Part shown: positions 1-8,274 of the stretch, in pieces | How the letters are laid out: every line of letters begins with the position of its first letter | Numbering within the stretch: position 1 is the stretch's first letter | DNA from: Pseudarthrobacter sp. BIM B-2242 | GTDB lineage: Bacteria > Actinomycetota > Actinomycetes > Actinomycetales > Micrococcaceae | DNA: 64,000 nt | Assembly (NCBI RefSeq): GCF_014764445.1 | Contig: NZ_CP061721.1 | Coordinates: 4,216,001-4,280,000 of the forward strand | Direction of reading: 5' to 3' | The notes under the pieces: generated by a model | Told to the model about the DNA's origin: nothing | Databases searched by the model: none | Seen by the model: the letters and a program-made list of their open reading frames with translations, nothing else | Made by a program: the position numbers and the translations under genes

Positions 1-7
1 CGCAATT

Positions 8-23
8 TGTGATCCACATCACG
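8..23. promoter_or_regulatory. CRP/GlxR-like operator
   Basis: The site reads TGTGA-N6-TCACG, one base off the symmetric TGTGA-N6-TCACA consensus of the CRP family, whose actinobacterial member is GlxR. It sits 24 bases from the DasR-type site at 48-63, so the pair probably forms one carbon-responsive control region for a gene lying off the left edge. The match is seen directly; regulator and target are inferred. Confidence 0.5.
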
Positions 24-47
24 GCATAAAGGCGTATTTAATCACCC

Positions 48-63
48 ATTGGTCTAGACCAGT
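48..63. promoter_or_regulatory. DasR (dre-type) operator
   Basis: The core TGGTCTAGACCA (50-61) is a perfect 12-bp palindrome, and the 16-bp site differs from the known Streptomyces dre consensus ACTGGTCTAGACCACT at only a couple of positions. DasR is a GntR/HutC regulator that senses glucosamine-6-phosphate and controls N-acetylglucosamine and chitin use. The site overlaps the stop codon of the broken TetR gene, so its target is probably a gene to the left of the window. Confidence 0.7.
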
Positions 64-676
64 TACGCTGATCGATGGGCCCTGCGGGCGCCTGGAGCGC
101 CCGGAGCAAGCAGGGTGCAGGCCTTTTTCAGGTCCTCTTCGGCCTCGAAGAGCGATAACCGGCGGTTTCGGACGGACTGGACCAGACCAGTGACCGTCAG
201 CAGGAGCACCCGGGCCGCCACGGCGTCGTCGGAGGCGGTTGTCACTGCCTTTCGCTGAGGGTGTCGATCTCCTCCAGAAGGGCCGTGGTGTCCCTGCCCT
301 TGAGGTACACGCTGCGGGCCAGGCACTGTTCGACGGCGGGCTGCATCACCCGCATGTGGAAGATCTCCATAACCACGCCGGTGAGGGCGCGGCCGCCAAA
401 GCTGGCAGCTGACGTGCTGGCACGCGACTGGAGCTCATCCAACTGCTGGCGATAGAGGGCCAGCATCAGGTGTGCGGGTGAGGGAAAATACCGGTAGACG
501 GTGCCCAGCGGAACACCGGACTTCTCCGAGATCCCGGCCAGGTCCACTGACTCCAGCCCCTTCCGGGCAAACCCTCCGGCGGATTCGAGGACGCGTGTAT
601 AACGCAGCCTCTGCCGTGGAGTGGAGGGCCGGGCGGCCATGGGCGGATGGTCGGGAAAGGTCTCGGGCATCAGCAT
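63..676 (-). pseudogene. TetR/AcrR regulator, frameshifted
   Basis: The N-terminal part (676 down to 242) has a clear TetR helix-turn-helix: GISEKSGVPLGTVYRYFPS, followed by a helical ligand domain, then a premature TGA after DTLSERQ. A second frame (63 to about 240) continues with a plausible TetR C-terminal helix (residues reading AARVLLLTVTGLVQSVRNRR). Joined, they give about 195 residues, the usual family length, and resemble KstR-type regulators. Going from the first to the second frame needs the equivalent of one missing base near 240-260. This could be a real mutation or a sequencing error. It lies downstream of, and on the same strand as, the MFS gene at 772-2094. Start choice is uncertain: ATG at 676, 670 or 640 all fit. 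Confidence 0.75.
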
Positions 677-756
677 TCCGGGGTAGTGAACTTACGGTGC
701 AGCGGCAGGCGGGTCCCCATCCCGGTTGCCCTGCAGTCGGCCTCAACTATACGGCA

Positions 757-769
757 CGGTAACTTACCG
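757..769. promoter_or_regulatory. Palindromic operator candidate
   Basis: CGGTAACTTACCG is a perfect 13-bp palindrome around one central base. A related half (GAACTTACGG) lies near 688-697. Both are in the gap between the MFS gene and the TetR gene, where a TetR protein would bind to control itself. The symmetry is observed; the link to the TetR is inferred. Confidence 0.45.
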
Positions 770-771
770 GC

Positions 772-2094
772 TCAGTCCACGCCTTTGATCTTGACCACGA
801 ACACGGCGCCGAGCAACCCAAGGACGGCCGCAGTAATGAACAGCGTGAAGTACCCTCCGAAGTACGTCACCGCGAGGAACGCGAGGCCGGTCGCGAACAC
901 CTGCGGCAGCGAGGCGGCCACGTTAATGACCCCCATATCCTTGCCACGATCAGCGGCCTGCGGCAGCACCTGCGTCAGCAGCGCGAAGTCAACGGCCTGG
1001 TAGGCGCCGAACCCAATGCCCAGGATGGCGGCGCCAACCAGGGCGCCGGTCCACACCGGGAAGAAGGCCATGGTCAGGCCCGCGAGGGCAATGAGGGCTG
1101 AGGATCCGATCACGAAGGGCTTGCGCTTGCCCACCCGGTCGCTCCACGGCCCCGCAATCACCGCAGTAATCATCACCAGCACCGCATAAATGCCGGTCAG
1201 GATCAGGACTCCCAGCGCCGGGCTCTCCAGCTTGAGGACGTCCCCGAGGAAAAAGATCAGGTACACAATAGTCAGCTGGTTGCAGACGTTGACCAGGAAG
1301 CGGGTGAGCCACGCCCAGGCGAAGTCAGGGTGGCGGGCCGGGCTGATCCAGAAGCCGCTGAGGAAACTGCCCCACGAGAACGGCGGCCGGAGTTCCCTGG
1401 GCAGCGGCGGGTCATTGCGGTGGAACAGGTACGGCACCACGGAGAACAGCAGGGCGGCCGCACACATGGTGTAGCCCACCATGAAGTTTCCCGACACCAC
1501 CGCCCCGAAGACGGCGCCCAGGAGGATGCCCGCCGTTTGGCCCAGGGCCGCCAGTCCCCCCACTCCGCCGCGCTGCAGCACCGGCACCCGGTCCGGGATG
1601 GCGGCGGTGATGGCCGCGTAGGCTGCGTTGGCGCCCAGTTGGACCAGGCACCAGAACAGGACCATCAGGGCCACAGAGCTGGCTCCGGACATCGCCAGCA
1701 ACGCTGCCGTGGCCAGGATGGCACCGGCCAGGACCCAGGGGGAACGACGGCCGAAACCCGAGACCGTCCGGTCGGACAGCGCCCCGAACAGCGGATTGGC
1801 CACTAGGGATACGGCGGCGCCGCACCCAAGTACGAGGGAGGCGATGGCTTCCTTGTTGGCTTCGTCGATGCCAATGGCCTGCTCGGCGATAAAGACGTTG
1901 ATGGGCCCGAAGAACGCGGCGTTGATGCCAACGTTAACCAGCACCAAGCCGGTCACCCAGCGCGCGGTGACCCTCTGCGTCGGCTCGGCGAGCGCCGCCG
2001 TCGTACTTCCTGCTCCTGCCAAGGGCTGTCCGGTGGAGCCTGGATCCGATGCACGGCCCGGATCGGCCGCTGCGGGTGTGTCGGGCAGGCTCAT
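772..2094 (-). CDS. MFS transporter
   Basis: Predicted 440-residue inner-membrane secondary transporter with about 12 hydrophobic segments. Family signs are the loop motif GALSDRTVSGFGRRSPW after TM2/3 and a second-half equivalent GPWSDRVGKRKPF, typical of the major facilitator superfamily, closer to SLC45/GPH-like members than to drug exporters. A polar Pro/Ala-rich N-terminal tail precedes TM1. The start is placed at ATG 2094 (MSLPDTP), after AGGGGGAACC; an upstream in-frame extension has no transporter features. It is divergent from the RraA-like gene and upstream of the broken TetR, which may have been its regulator. The substrate cannot be named. Confidence 0.85.
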   Translation of the reverse strand: MSLPDTPAAADPGRASDPGSTGQPLAGAGSTTAALAEPTQRVTARWVTGLVLVNVGINAAFFGPINVFIAEQAIGIDEANKEAIASLVLGCGAAVSLVANPLFGALSDRTVSGFGRRSPWVLAGAILATAALLAMSGASSVALMVLFWCLVQLGANAAYAAITAAIPDRVPVLQRGGVGGLAALGQTAGILLGAVFGAVVSGNFMVGYTMCAAALLFSVVPYLFHRNDPPLPRELRPPFSWGSFLSGFWISPARHPDFAWAWLTRFLVNVCNQLTIVYLIFFLGDVLKLESPALGVLILTGIYAVLVMITAVIAGPWSDRVGKRKPFVIGSSALIALAGLTMAFFPVWTGALVGAAILGIGFGAYQAVDFALLTQVLPQAADRGKDMGVINVAASLPQVFATGLAFLAVTYFGGYFTLFITAAVLGLLGAVFVVKIKGVD

Positions 2095-2224
2095 AGCTGG
2101 TTCCCCCTGGAACGGTAGGTAATTCTGGAGACAGACTATCGTGGGCATCAAGCCCCGCTTGTCATACGGCGCACGCCGTGCGGGGACCGCCCTGGACACC
2201 AGACACCGGACACCTGGAGATGCA

Positions 2225-2719
2225 ATGAACGCACCCGCCCAACGCCCCGCCGACGCCGTCAATACCGCCGATCTCTACGACGAGCGCGGCGAGGACCTCG
2301 CCTCCGTGTCCCTCCAGTTCCAGTCCCTCGGCGGACGCTCACACTTCAGCGGCCCGGTCCGGACCATCCGCTGCTTCCAGGACAACGGGCTGGTCAAGTC
2401 CACCCTGGCCACCCCGGGCAACGGCGCCGTCCTGGTGGTGGACGGCGGCGGTTCCCTGGGCACGGCCCTGATGGGGGACATGATTGCCGAGAGTGCCGTC
2501 GCCAACGGGTGGGCCGGCGTCGTTATTAATGGCGCCATCCGCGACCGTGTGGCGATTGCCGCCCTGGACCTCGGCGTCAAGGCGCTGGGCAGCAATCCGC
2601 GCAAGAGCGCCAAGGCCAGCGCCGGCGAGGTGGACGTGGATGTAGTGCTCGACGGCGTGACCTTCCGTCCCGGTGTCACCGTCTGGTGCGATCCGGACGG
2701 CATCCTCGTGGAGCGCTGA
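2225..2719 (+). CDS. RraA-like 4-hydroxy-4-methyl-2-oxoglutarate aldolase
   Basis: 164 residues, matching the roughly 160-residue RraA/HMG aldolase family. Family features include TADLYDE near the start, the loop GGSLGTALMGDMIAESA, and INGAIRDR, whose Arg-Asp pair binds the divalent metal and substrate in class II HMG/CHA aldolases. In gammaproteobacteria the same fold inhibits RNase E, but many actinobacterial members probably act as aldolase or oxaloacetate decarboxylase; the sequence alone does not decide. The ATG at 2225 has GGAG a few bases upstream. It is divergent from the MFS gene and followed by a long hairpin. Confidence 0.85.
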   Translation: MNAPAQRPADAVNTADLYDERGEDLASVSLQFQSLGGRSHFSGPVRTIRCFQDNGLVKSTLATPGNGAVLVVDGGGSLGTALMGDMIAESAVANGWAGVVINGAIRDRVAIAALDLGVKALGSNPRKSAKASAGEVDVDVVLDGVTFRPGVTVWCDPDGILVER

Positions 2720-2732
2720 GGTCCTCCCCTCC

Positions 2733-2797
2733 CGATCGAGCGGTGAGATCCCGGCGTTAAGCGCGCCTCTTAGCGCCGGGATCTCGCCGCTCGATCG
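2733..2797. terminator. Long intergenic hairpin
   Basis: Two 29-nt arms (2733-2761 and 2769-2797) are inverted copies with two changes and a 7-nt loop. It starts 13 nt after the RraA-like stop codon. No T-tract follows, so a simple intrinsic terminator is not certain; a folded repeat element is also possible. Confidence 0.6.
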
Positions 2798-2937
2798 CGA
2801 GGCGGGCGGCCAGCCGCCAAGTGGAACGACGGGCGGTGACGTGCCACACTGGCACGTGCACACCGGCCAATCTGCGCCGGTACCGCAGCCGACGACGTCC
2901 GCACCGCAGCCACCCACCCCCAAACCCAGGGAGAACT

Positions 2938-4377
2938 ATGTCCACCGCCACGGAGCAGACAGCCGCCAAAATCCCGCAGCGGGTTATCTGGCTGGCACTT
3001 GCGGGTGCTGTGGGCGGCTTCCTGTTCGGCTTCGACTCCTCCGTGGTGAATGGCGCGGTGGATGCGATCAAGGATGAGTTCGCACTGTCAGAGGCCGTTA
3101 CCGGATTCGCCGTGGCCATTGCCCTCCTGGGCTGCGCGGCCGGCGCCTTCCTCGCCGGAAAGGTCGCCGACCGCTACGGCCGGATCCCCGCCATGAAGCT
3201 CGGCGCCCTGCTGTTCCTGGTCAGCGCCATCGGGACCGGCTTCGCCTTCGGCGTCTGGGACCTGATCTTCTGGCGCCTGGTGGGCGGCCTGGGCATCGGC
3301 CTCGCCTCAGTGATTGCGCCGGCCTACATTTCCGAAATTTCCCCGCGGCACGTCCGCGGCCGGCTGGCCTCGCTGCAGCAGCTGGCCATCACCACGGGTA
3401 TCTTCGCCGCCCTCCTGTCCGACGCCGTCTTCGCCACCAGTGCCGGCGGCGCAGACCAGGCGTTCTGGCTGGGCATCGAGGCGTGGCGGTGGATGTTCCT
3501 CGCCGCAGCGGTTCCGGCCGTGGTCTACGGCTGGATCGCCTACACGCTGCCCGAATCCCCTCGGTTCCTGGTGGTCCAGGGCAAGGAAGACGAAGCCCGC
3601 AAGGTGTTCGAGTCCATCGCCCCGTCCGAGGACACGGACCGGCACATCCGCGAGATCCAGGACGCCATCGAAGAGGACAAGCTGGCCGGCCAGAAGGGCT
3701 CGCTCCGGGGCAAGACCTTCGGCTTGCAGGCCGTGGTCTGGATTGGCATCATCCTCTCCGTCCTGCAGCAATTTGTGGGCATCAACGTGATCTTCTACTA
3801 CTCCACCACCCTGTGGAAGGCCGTGGGATTCCAGGAGAAGGACTCGCTCACCATTTCCGTGGCAACCTCCATCACCAACATCCTGGTTACCCTCGTGGCC
3901 ATCGCCCTCGTGGACCGGATCGGCCGCCGCCCCATCCTGCTGGCCGGTTCCATCGGCATGGCAGCCTCACTCGGCACGATGGCGCTGGCATTCTCCTCTG
4001 CAGTGGGCACCGGGTCCGAAATTTCCCTGCCGGGCGCCTGGGGTCCGGTGGCCCTGGTCGCAGCCAACATCTTTGTGGTCAGCTTCGGGGCGTCCTGGGG
4101 CCCGCTGGTCTGGGTGCTCCTCGGCGAGATCTTCCCGTCCCGGATCCGTGCCCGTGCCCTCGGCCTGGCTGCCGCGGCGCAGTGGGTGGCAAACTTCGCC
4201 ATCACGCTCAGCTTCCCGGTGATGGCCGCCGCTTCGCTGCCCCTGACCTACGCCATGTACGCGCTGTTCGCTGCGGCATCGTTCTTCTTTGTGATGTTCA
4301 AGGTGCCGGAGACCAATGGCATGTCCCTGGAGCAGGCAGAGACCCTCTTTGTGGCCAAGGGTTCCAGGAAGGCCTGA
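2938..4377 (+). CDS. MFS sugar porter
   Basis: 479-residue 12-TM transporter of the sugar-porter family, probably a proton-coupled sugar uptake system in the cytoplasmic membrane. Hallmarks are GGFLFGFDSSVVNGA in TM1, DRYGRIPAM after TM2, PESPRFLV at the end of TM6, DRIGRRPIL in the second half, and the C-terminal PETNGMSLEQ motif. These match XylE/GLUT-like proteins. The start at ATG 2938 follows AGGGAGAAC; the in-frame upstream stretch is Arg/Pro-rich and not transporter-like. It ends 9 nt from the convergent GNAT gene. The sugar is not determinable from sequence. Confidence 0.92.
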   Translation: MSTATEQTAAKIPQRVIWLALAGAVGGFLFGFDSSVVNGAVDAIKDEFALSEAVTGFAVAIALLGCAAGAFLAGKVADRYGRIPAMKLGALLFLVSAIGTGFAFGVWDLIFWRLVGGLGIGLASVIAPAYISEISPRHVRGRLASLQQLAITTGIFAALLSDAVFATSAGGADQAFWLGIEAWRWMFLAAAVPAVVYGWIAYTLPESPRFLVVQGKEDEARKVFESIAPSEDTDRHIREIQDAIEEDKLAGQKGSLRGKTFGLQAVVWIGIILSVLQQFVGINVIFYYSTTLWKAVGFQEKDSLTISVATSITNILVTLVAIALVDRIGRRPILLAGSIGMAASLGTMALAFSSAVGTGSEISLPGAWGPVALVAANIFVVSFGASWGPLVWVLLGEIFPSRIRARALGLAAAAQWVANFAITLSFPVMAAASLPLTYAMYALFAAASFFFVMFKVPETNGMSLEQAETLFVAKGSRKA

Positions 4378-4386
4378 CCGCCACCC

Positions 4387-4926
4387 TCAGAGCGTGAGCT
4401 TCATGCCCTCGTGGCTGGCGTCAAAGCCGAGCCATTCGTAGAAGCGGTGGGCGGACGTCCGGGATTTGTGGGTGGTCAGCTGCATCAGAGTGCAGCCGCG
4501 GCGGCGCGACTCGTCGATGGCCCACTGCACCATCAGGTTGCCGATGCCCTCGCCACGGAGGCTCTCGGCCACCCGCACCGCCTCAAGCTGAGAGCGCCAC
4601 GCGCCCTGCCTCGAGAGGCCGGGGAGGAAGCTCAGCTGGAAAGTTGCGATCACCTGGCCTGTCTCAGCGCCTGGGGAAACCAGCTCCCCCACCACCAGAA
4701 GGTGGGCCGGGTCAGCGTCGATCGCTTCGAAGGCCTGCTCATACGGCGTCATGTCCTGGCTCTGTTCACGGCCTGCGCCCAGCGAGTCGTCGGCCAACAG
4801 CGCCACGATGGCCGGGAGGTCCGCCGGTAAGGCGCGCCGGAGACTGATCGCCCCGCCGTCGACGTCGGCAGTCAGCAAGGGGGCAACGGCACCGGTATTC
4901 ACCCCACCAGCATTCCACACCGCCAC
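4387..4926 (-). CDS. GNAT N-acetyltransferase
   Basis: 179 residues with the GNAT core: beta strands carrying ISLRRALPADLPAIVALL near the N-terminus, the acetyl-CoA pyrophosphate loop ESLRGEGIGNLMV (about residues 120-132), and the C-terminal AHRFYEWLGF motif. Small single-domain acetyltransferases of this type modify amines on small molecules or protein N-termini; the acceptor is unknown. Convergent with the sugar porter. The start could lie further in, because the first 25 or so residues are outside the conserved domain. Confidence 0.85.
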   Translation of the reverse strand: MAVWNAGGVNTGAVAPLLTADVDGGAISLRRALPADLPAIVALLADDSLGAGREQSQDMTPYEQAFEAIDADPAHLLVVGELVSPGAETGQVIATFQLSFLPGLSRQGAWRSQLEAVRVAESLRGEGIGNLMVQWAIDESRRRGCTLMQLTTHKSRTSAHRFYEWLGFDASHEGMKLTL

Positions 4927-4987
4927 CGTGGCTTCCGGGCCGGAGGACTGTACGCTGCACCTACAGTCAATTGGGGGAGAGCCTGTA

Positions 4988-5287
4988 ATGGATCACAACA
5001 CGGTTTCTGGATTGCCACGAAAAACTCTGCGCGCGGGAATAGTTGTGGGTGCCGTCGGCGCGTTCGCGGTCATTCTTGCTCCACAGATTATGCAGCTGTT
5101 GGTGCTTGGTCCCAGCTATTCCCAGGCACTCGGCGCAGTCCTCCAAGTGCTTTTTCAGCTCGTCACGCTCTTCTTCCTGCCGTTTTCCGCCGCCCTGATT
5201 GCTGCCTCGCTGGTCATGCGCCATCTTGACGCGGCACTCGCGCCGCGGGCGCAGACACCACTCGACGCCCTGCCGCCAACGGACTAG
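4988..5287 (+). CDS. Small membrane protein, unknown function
   Basis: 99 residues with two hydrophobic helices (about residues 17-40 and 51-77), a basic Arg-Lys N-terminal patch before the first, and a polar C-terminus. The ATG at 4988 follows a strong GGGGGAG ribosome binding site, which favours a real gene over the longer in-frame frame. I do not recognise the family. It is followed immediately by a strong hairpin terminator and 32-bp repeats. Confidence 0.6.
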   Translation: MDHNTVSGLPRKTLRAGIVVGAVGAFAVILAPQIMQLLVLGPSYSQALGAVLQVLFQLVTLFFLPFSAALIAASLVMRHLDAALAPRAQTPLDALPPTD

Positions 5288-5305
5288 GCCAGCCACAGAT
5301 GAAGT

Positions 5306-5340
5306 ACGACGACGGCACTCACGGTGAGTGCCGTCGTCGT
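5306..5340. terminator. Hairpin terminator
   Basis: A perfect 17-bp inverted repeat (5306-5322 with 5324-5340) starts 19 nt after the small membrane protein stop codon and lies between convergent genes, so it can serve both strands. There is no clear T-run. Confidence 0.65.
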
Positions 5341-5430
5341 GCGTTAAGTGCGAGAGCGTTTCAGGAAAATCCGCGTTAAGTGAGAGAGCGTCACCGAAAA
5401 ACCGACATCAAGTGAGCGAGCGTCGCGGGG
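5341..5430. repeat. 32-bp tandem repeat, three units
   Basis: Units begin at 5341, 5373 and 5405, an exact 32-bp period. The shared core is TTAAGTGNGAGAGCGT, most divergent in the third unit, with a variable half often containing GAAAAACC. Further sets occur at 11364 and 22765-22932, and a degenerate copy at about 9386. The third unit runs into the stop end of the siderophore ATPase gene. Confidence 0.8.
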
Positions 5431-6189
5431 TCAGGCGAAGTAGACGCCGATGCGGTTGCCGTCGATCTCTTCGATGCGGATATCGATGTCGTAGACGTCG
5501 TGCAGCATGGCGGCCTGCATGATCTCCGCCGGAGTGCCCTGATGGACCAGGCGGCCATGCTTCATGGCCAGGATGGTGTCCGAGTAGCAGGACGCGAAGT
5601 TGATGTCGTGGACCACCAGGACGATGGTCTTGCCCAGCTCATCCGCCAGCCGGCGCAGGAGCCGCATCATCTCCACCGAGTGCTTCATGTCCAGGTTGTT
5701 CAGCGGCTCGTCCAGGAGCAGGTACTCGGTGTCCTGCGCCAGGACCATGGCGATGTAGGCGCGCTGCCGCTGGCCGCCGGAGAGTTCGTCCACGAACTTG
5801 TCCGCCATGGAGCTCAGGTCCAGGTGCGCGATGGCCTCCTCCACCTTGGCCAGGTCCTCCACAGTGGGCCGGCCGCCCGAGTGCGGGAAGCGGCCGAAGG
5901 CCACGAGGTCGCGGACGGTCAGCCGCATGGTCAGGTGGTTTTCCTGGCGGAGGATGGCCATGGTGCGGGCCAAATCGCGGCTGGGCGTGGCCACGATGTC
6001 CAGCCCGGCCACGGAGACGGCACCGCTTTCCAGCGGCTGGAGCCGGCTGATCAGCGACAGCAGCGTGGACTTGCCCGCGCCGTTGGGCCCGATGATCGAG
6101 GTGATGCCGCCGCGGGGAATCATGCAGGTGACGTCGTCGAGGACCTGCTGGCCGCCGTAACTCTTGGAGACGTTCCGGACGTCAATCAT
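5431..6189 (-). CDS. Iron-siderophore ABC transporter ATP-binding protein
   Basis: 252-residue cytoplasmic ATPase that powers import of an iron chelate. It has Walker A GPNGAGKST (about residue 35), the signature LSGGQRQR, Walker B EYLLLDEPLNNLD and the H-loop VVHDIN. It closely resembles Bacillus YclP and FatE-type ATPases of the petrobactin/catecholate uptake group. The ATG at 6189 overlaps the TGA of the upstream permease by 4 nt, which fixes the start and implies translational coupling. It is the last gene of the four-gene operon reading leftward from 9225. Confidence 0.92.
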   Translation of the reverse strand: MIDVRNVSKSYGGQQVLDDVTCMIPRGGITSIIGPNGAGKSTLLSLISRLQPLESGAVSVAGLDIVATPSRDLARTMAILRQENHLTMRLTVRDLVAFGRFPHSGGRPTVEDLAKVEEAIAHLDLSSMADKFVDELSGGQRQRAYIAMVLAQDTEYLLLDEPLNNLDMKHSVEMMRLLRRLADELGKTIVLVVHDINFASCYSDTILAMKHGRLVHQGTPAEIMQAAMLHDVYDIDIRIEEIDGNRIGVYFA

Positions 6190-7244
6190 TTCAGCGAGCC
6201 TTTCAGCAGGAGGTAGAGGAACAGGATGCCGCCGGCGAACTCGATGACCACGCTCAGCGCGGTGGCGAAACCGAAGACGCGCTCCAGGATCAGCTGCCCG
6301 CCCACCAGCGCCACAGCCCCGATCAGCACCACAATGGGGATCAACCGGGCATGGTTGAAGCCGCGGCAGAGCTGGTAGCCGAGGCTGACCACCAGCAGGC
6401 CAAAGAACGTCACGGGCCCCACCAGCGCCGTGGACACGGCAACCAACAGCGAGCAGGCCAGCAGGCTCCGCATGACCACACGGCGGTGGTCCACCCCCAC
6501 ATTGATGGCCAGTTCCCGGCCCAGGGCCAGGACGTCCAGCGTGTGCCGCGCCCGCCATACGCCGACGCAGACAACGCCGATAATTACGGCCGAGACGCCC
6601 AGCAGGGCAGGATCCACGTTGTTGAAGCTGGCGAAAAACAGGTCCTGCAGGATGATGAACTCGCTGGGCTCCATGAGCCGCTGCAGGAGCGAGGAGAACC
6701 CACGGAAGAGGCTGCCCAGGATGATGCCCACCAGCAGCAGGAGGTGCAGCGACCGGGTGGCGCCGGTGAACATCCAGCGGTACAGCAGGGCGCTGAAGGC
6801 CACCATCAGGACAACTTCGACGCCGAACTGCAGCGTGGGCGGCGCAGCGGTCACTGCCGCGGCACTTACGGTGAAGACGAGCGCCGTCTGCACCAGGATG
6901 TAGAGCGAATCGAAGCCCATGATGGACGGCGTCAGGATCCGGTTGGCGGTGACGGTCTGGAACAGCAGGGTGGAAACGCCCACGGCGACGGCCACCAGCA
7001 GCATTGCGGCCACTTTCAGGGCACGCCGCGGAAGCACGTAGCCCACATTGCCTTTGAGGTCGCTGAACAGGAAGAACACGACTGCGGCGACGGTGGCGGC
7101 CAGCAGTATGCCGATCACCAGGCGCGGCGGCGCGTTCCGGATGCTGTTCCGCAGGCGCGCGCCCGGCTTACGCGCGGCAGGTTTCAGCGTGGGCGCACCG
7201 GGCGTGACTGAAATGGCGGGGCTGGGAGTGGCGGTCTCAGGCAT
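6186..7244 (-). CDS. Iron-siderophore ABC permease (FecCD family), second subunit
   Basis: 352-residue FecCD/BtuC-type permease with about 9-10 membrane helices and a polar, Ala/Pro-rich N-terminal tail of roughly 35 residues. Conserved features include SIMGFDSLY and, in the coupling region, GPVTFFGLLVVSLGYQL. It pairs with the permease encoded at 7237-8244 (8-nt overlap) to form the channel, driven by the ATPase at 5431-6189. The layout matches Bacillus yclNOPQ and fat/vct operons. The long hydrophilic N-terminus might reflect a downstream start, but ATG 7244 overlaps the previous gene as expected. Confidence 0.9.
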   Translation of the reverse strand: MPETATPSPAISVTPGAPTLKPAARKPGARLRNSIRNAPPRLVIGILLAATVAAVVFFLFSDLKGNVGYVLPRRALKVAAMLLVAVAVGVSTLLFQTVTANRILTPSIMGFDSLYILVQTALVFTVSAAAVTAAPPTLQFGVEVVLMVAFSALLYRWMFTGATRSLHLLLLVGIILGSLFRGFSSLLQRLMEPSEFIILQDLFFASFNNVDPALLGVSAVIIGVVCVGVWRARHTLDVLALGRELAINVGVDHRRVVMRSLLACSLLVAVSTALVGPVTFFGLLVVSLGYQLCRGFNHARLIPIVVLIGAVALVGGQLILERVFGFATALSVVIEFAGGILFLYLLLKGSLK

Positions 7245-8244
7245 TGCGTTTCCTCAGGATCAGGACGAGGAACAGGATGGCCCCCACCACGGCCATCACC
7301 ATGCCCACGGGAACTTCGTATGGATAGCGGATGGTGCGGCCGATGATGTCGCAGACCAGCACAAAACCGGCCCCGAAGAGGGCCGTCCACGGTACGGCGC
7401 GGCGCAGGTTGTCGCCGAACAAGAGCGAAACGATGTTGGGTACCACCAGGCCAAGGAACGGCACGGCGCCCACGGTGGTCACCACCACGGCCGAGATCAG
7501 CGAGACGATGATGAGGCCCAGCCGCATGGTCACCCTGTAGTTGAGGCCAAGGTTGGTGGTGAAGTCCTCGCCCATGCCGGCCACCGTGAACCGGTCGGCG
7601 GCCAGCAGCCCCACGAGCATCAGCGCGGCCACGATCCACAGCAGCTCATACCGGCCGCGGAGCACGCCGGAGAAGTCCCCGATCATCCAGTTGCTCAGGG
7701 TCTGGAGCAGGTCGTAGCGGTAGGCGAAGAACGTGGTGACGGCCGCGATGACCCCGCCCAGCATGATGCCCACCAGCGGAATGAGGAGGGTGTTCCGGGT
7801 GGGCAGGCGCCGCAGGATGGCAAGGAACAGCGCCGTGCCCAGGACCGCGAAGATGCTGGCAACACCCATCCGCAGGAGGATCGGTGCCGTCGGAATGGCC
7901 ACAGTGACCACCAGGATGCCCAGCGTGGCGGACTCGACGGTCCCCACGGTGGACGGCTCCACAAAACGGTTCCGGGCCATCAGCTGCATGATCAGCCCGG
8001 CCACGGCCACCGCCATGCCGGCCAGGACCACGGCCATGGTGCGCGGGACGCGGGAAACCCAGAAGATTTCGACGGCGGCGGGATCGCCGGCGAGCAGCGC
8101 CGGCAACGACACGTCACTGACCCCAACGAACATACTCGCGGTGGCCAGGGCCAGCACAACGGCGGCAGCCGCAACCAGCCCCACGTACTCGCGGGACCGG
8201 CTGCGGCTTACCGGCGCGGCGGTCCGCACCGCCGTCGTTGTCAT
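7237..8244 (-). CDS. Iron-siderophore ABC permease (FecCD family), first subunit
   Basis: 335-residue FecCD-type permease. Typical motifs are SRVPRTMAVVLAGMAVAVAG in the first third (the RxPR region of the family), PSTVGTVESATLG, and VGAVPFLGLVVPNIVSLLFG near the cytoplasmic coupling helix. It partners the permease encoded by the overlapping downstream gene. A gap of 30 nt separates it from the binding-protein gene, so all four genes are probably transcribed together from the iron-box promoter upstream of 9225. Confidence 0.92.
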   Translation of the reverse strand: MTTTAVRTAAPVSRSRSREYVGLVAAAAVVLALATASMFVGVSDVSLPALLAGDPAAVEIFWVSRVPRTMAVVLAGMAVAVAGLIMQLMARNRFVEPSTVGTVESATLGILVVTVAIPTAPILLRMGVASIFAVLGTALFLAILRRLPTRNTLLIPLVGIMLGGVIAAVTTFFAYRYDLLQTLSNWMIGDFSGVLRGRYELLWIVAALMLVGLLAADRFTVAGMGEDFTTNLGLNYRVTMRLGLIIVSLISAVVVTTVGAVPFLGLVVPNIVSLLFGDNLRRAVPWTALFGAGFVLVCDIIGRTIRYPYEVPVGMVMAVVGAILFLVLILRKRNA

Positions 8245-8274
8245 GATTGAACGTCAGTCAGTGGTCAGGGAAGC

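Noticed and set aside
4751..4987. Longer N-terminus for the small membrane protein
   Set aside because: The extension overlaps the GNAT gene on the other strand and lacks a ribosome binding site; ATG 4988 follows a strong one.
5341..5430. CRISPR array
   Set aside because: The repeats have a 32-bp period that includes both core and tail, leaving no unique spacers of normal length; there are only two or three units per site and no cas genes.
7048..8250. 400-residue plus-strand reading frame
   Set aside because: Antisense to two FecCD permeases; His, Gln and Gly-rich composition typical of a shadow frame.
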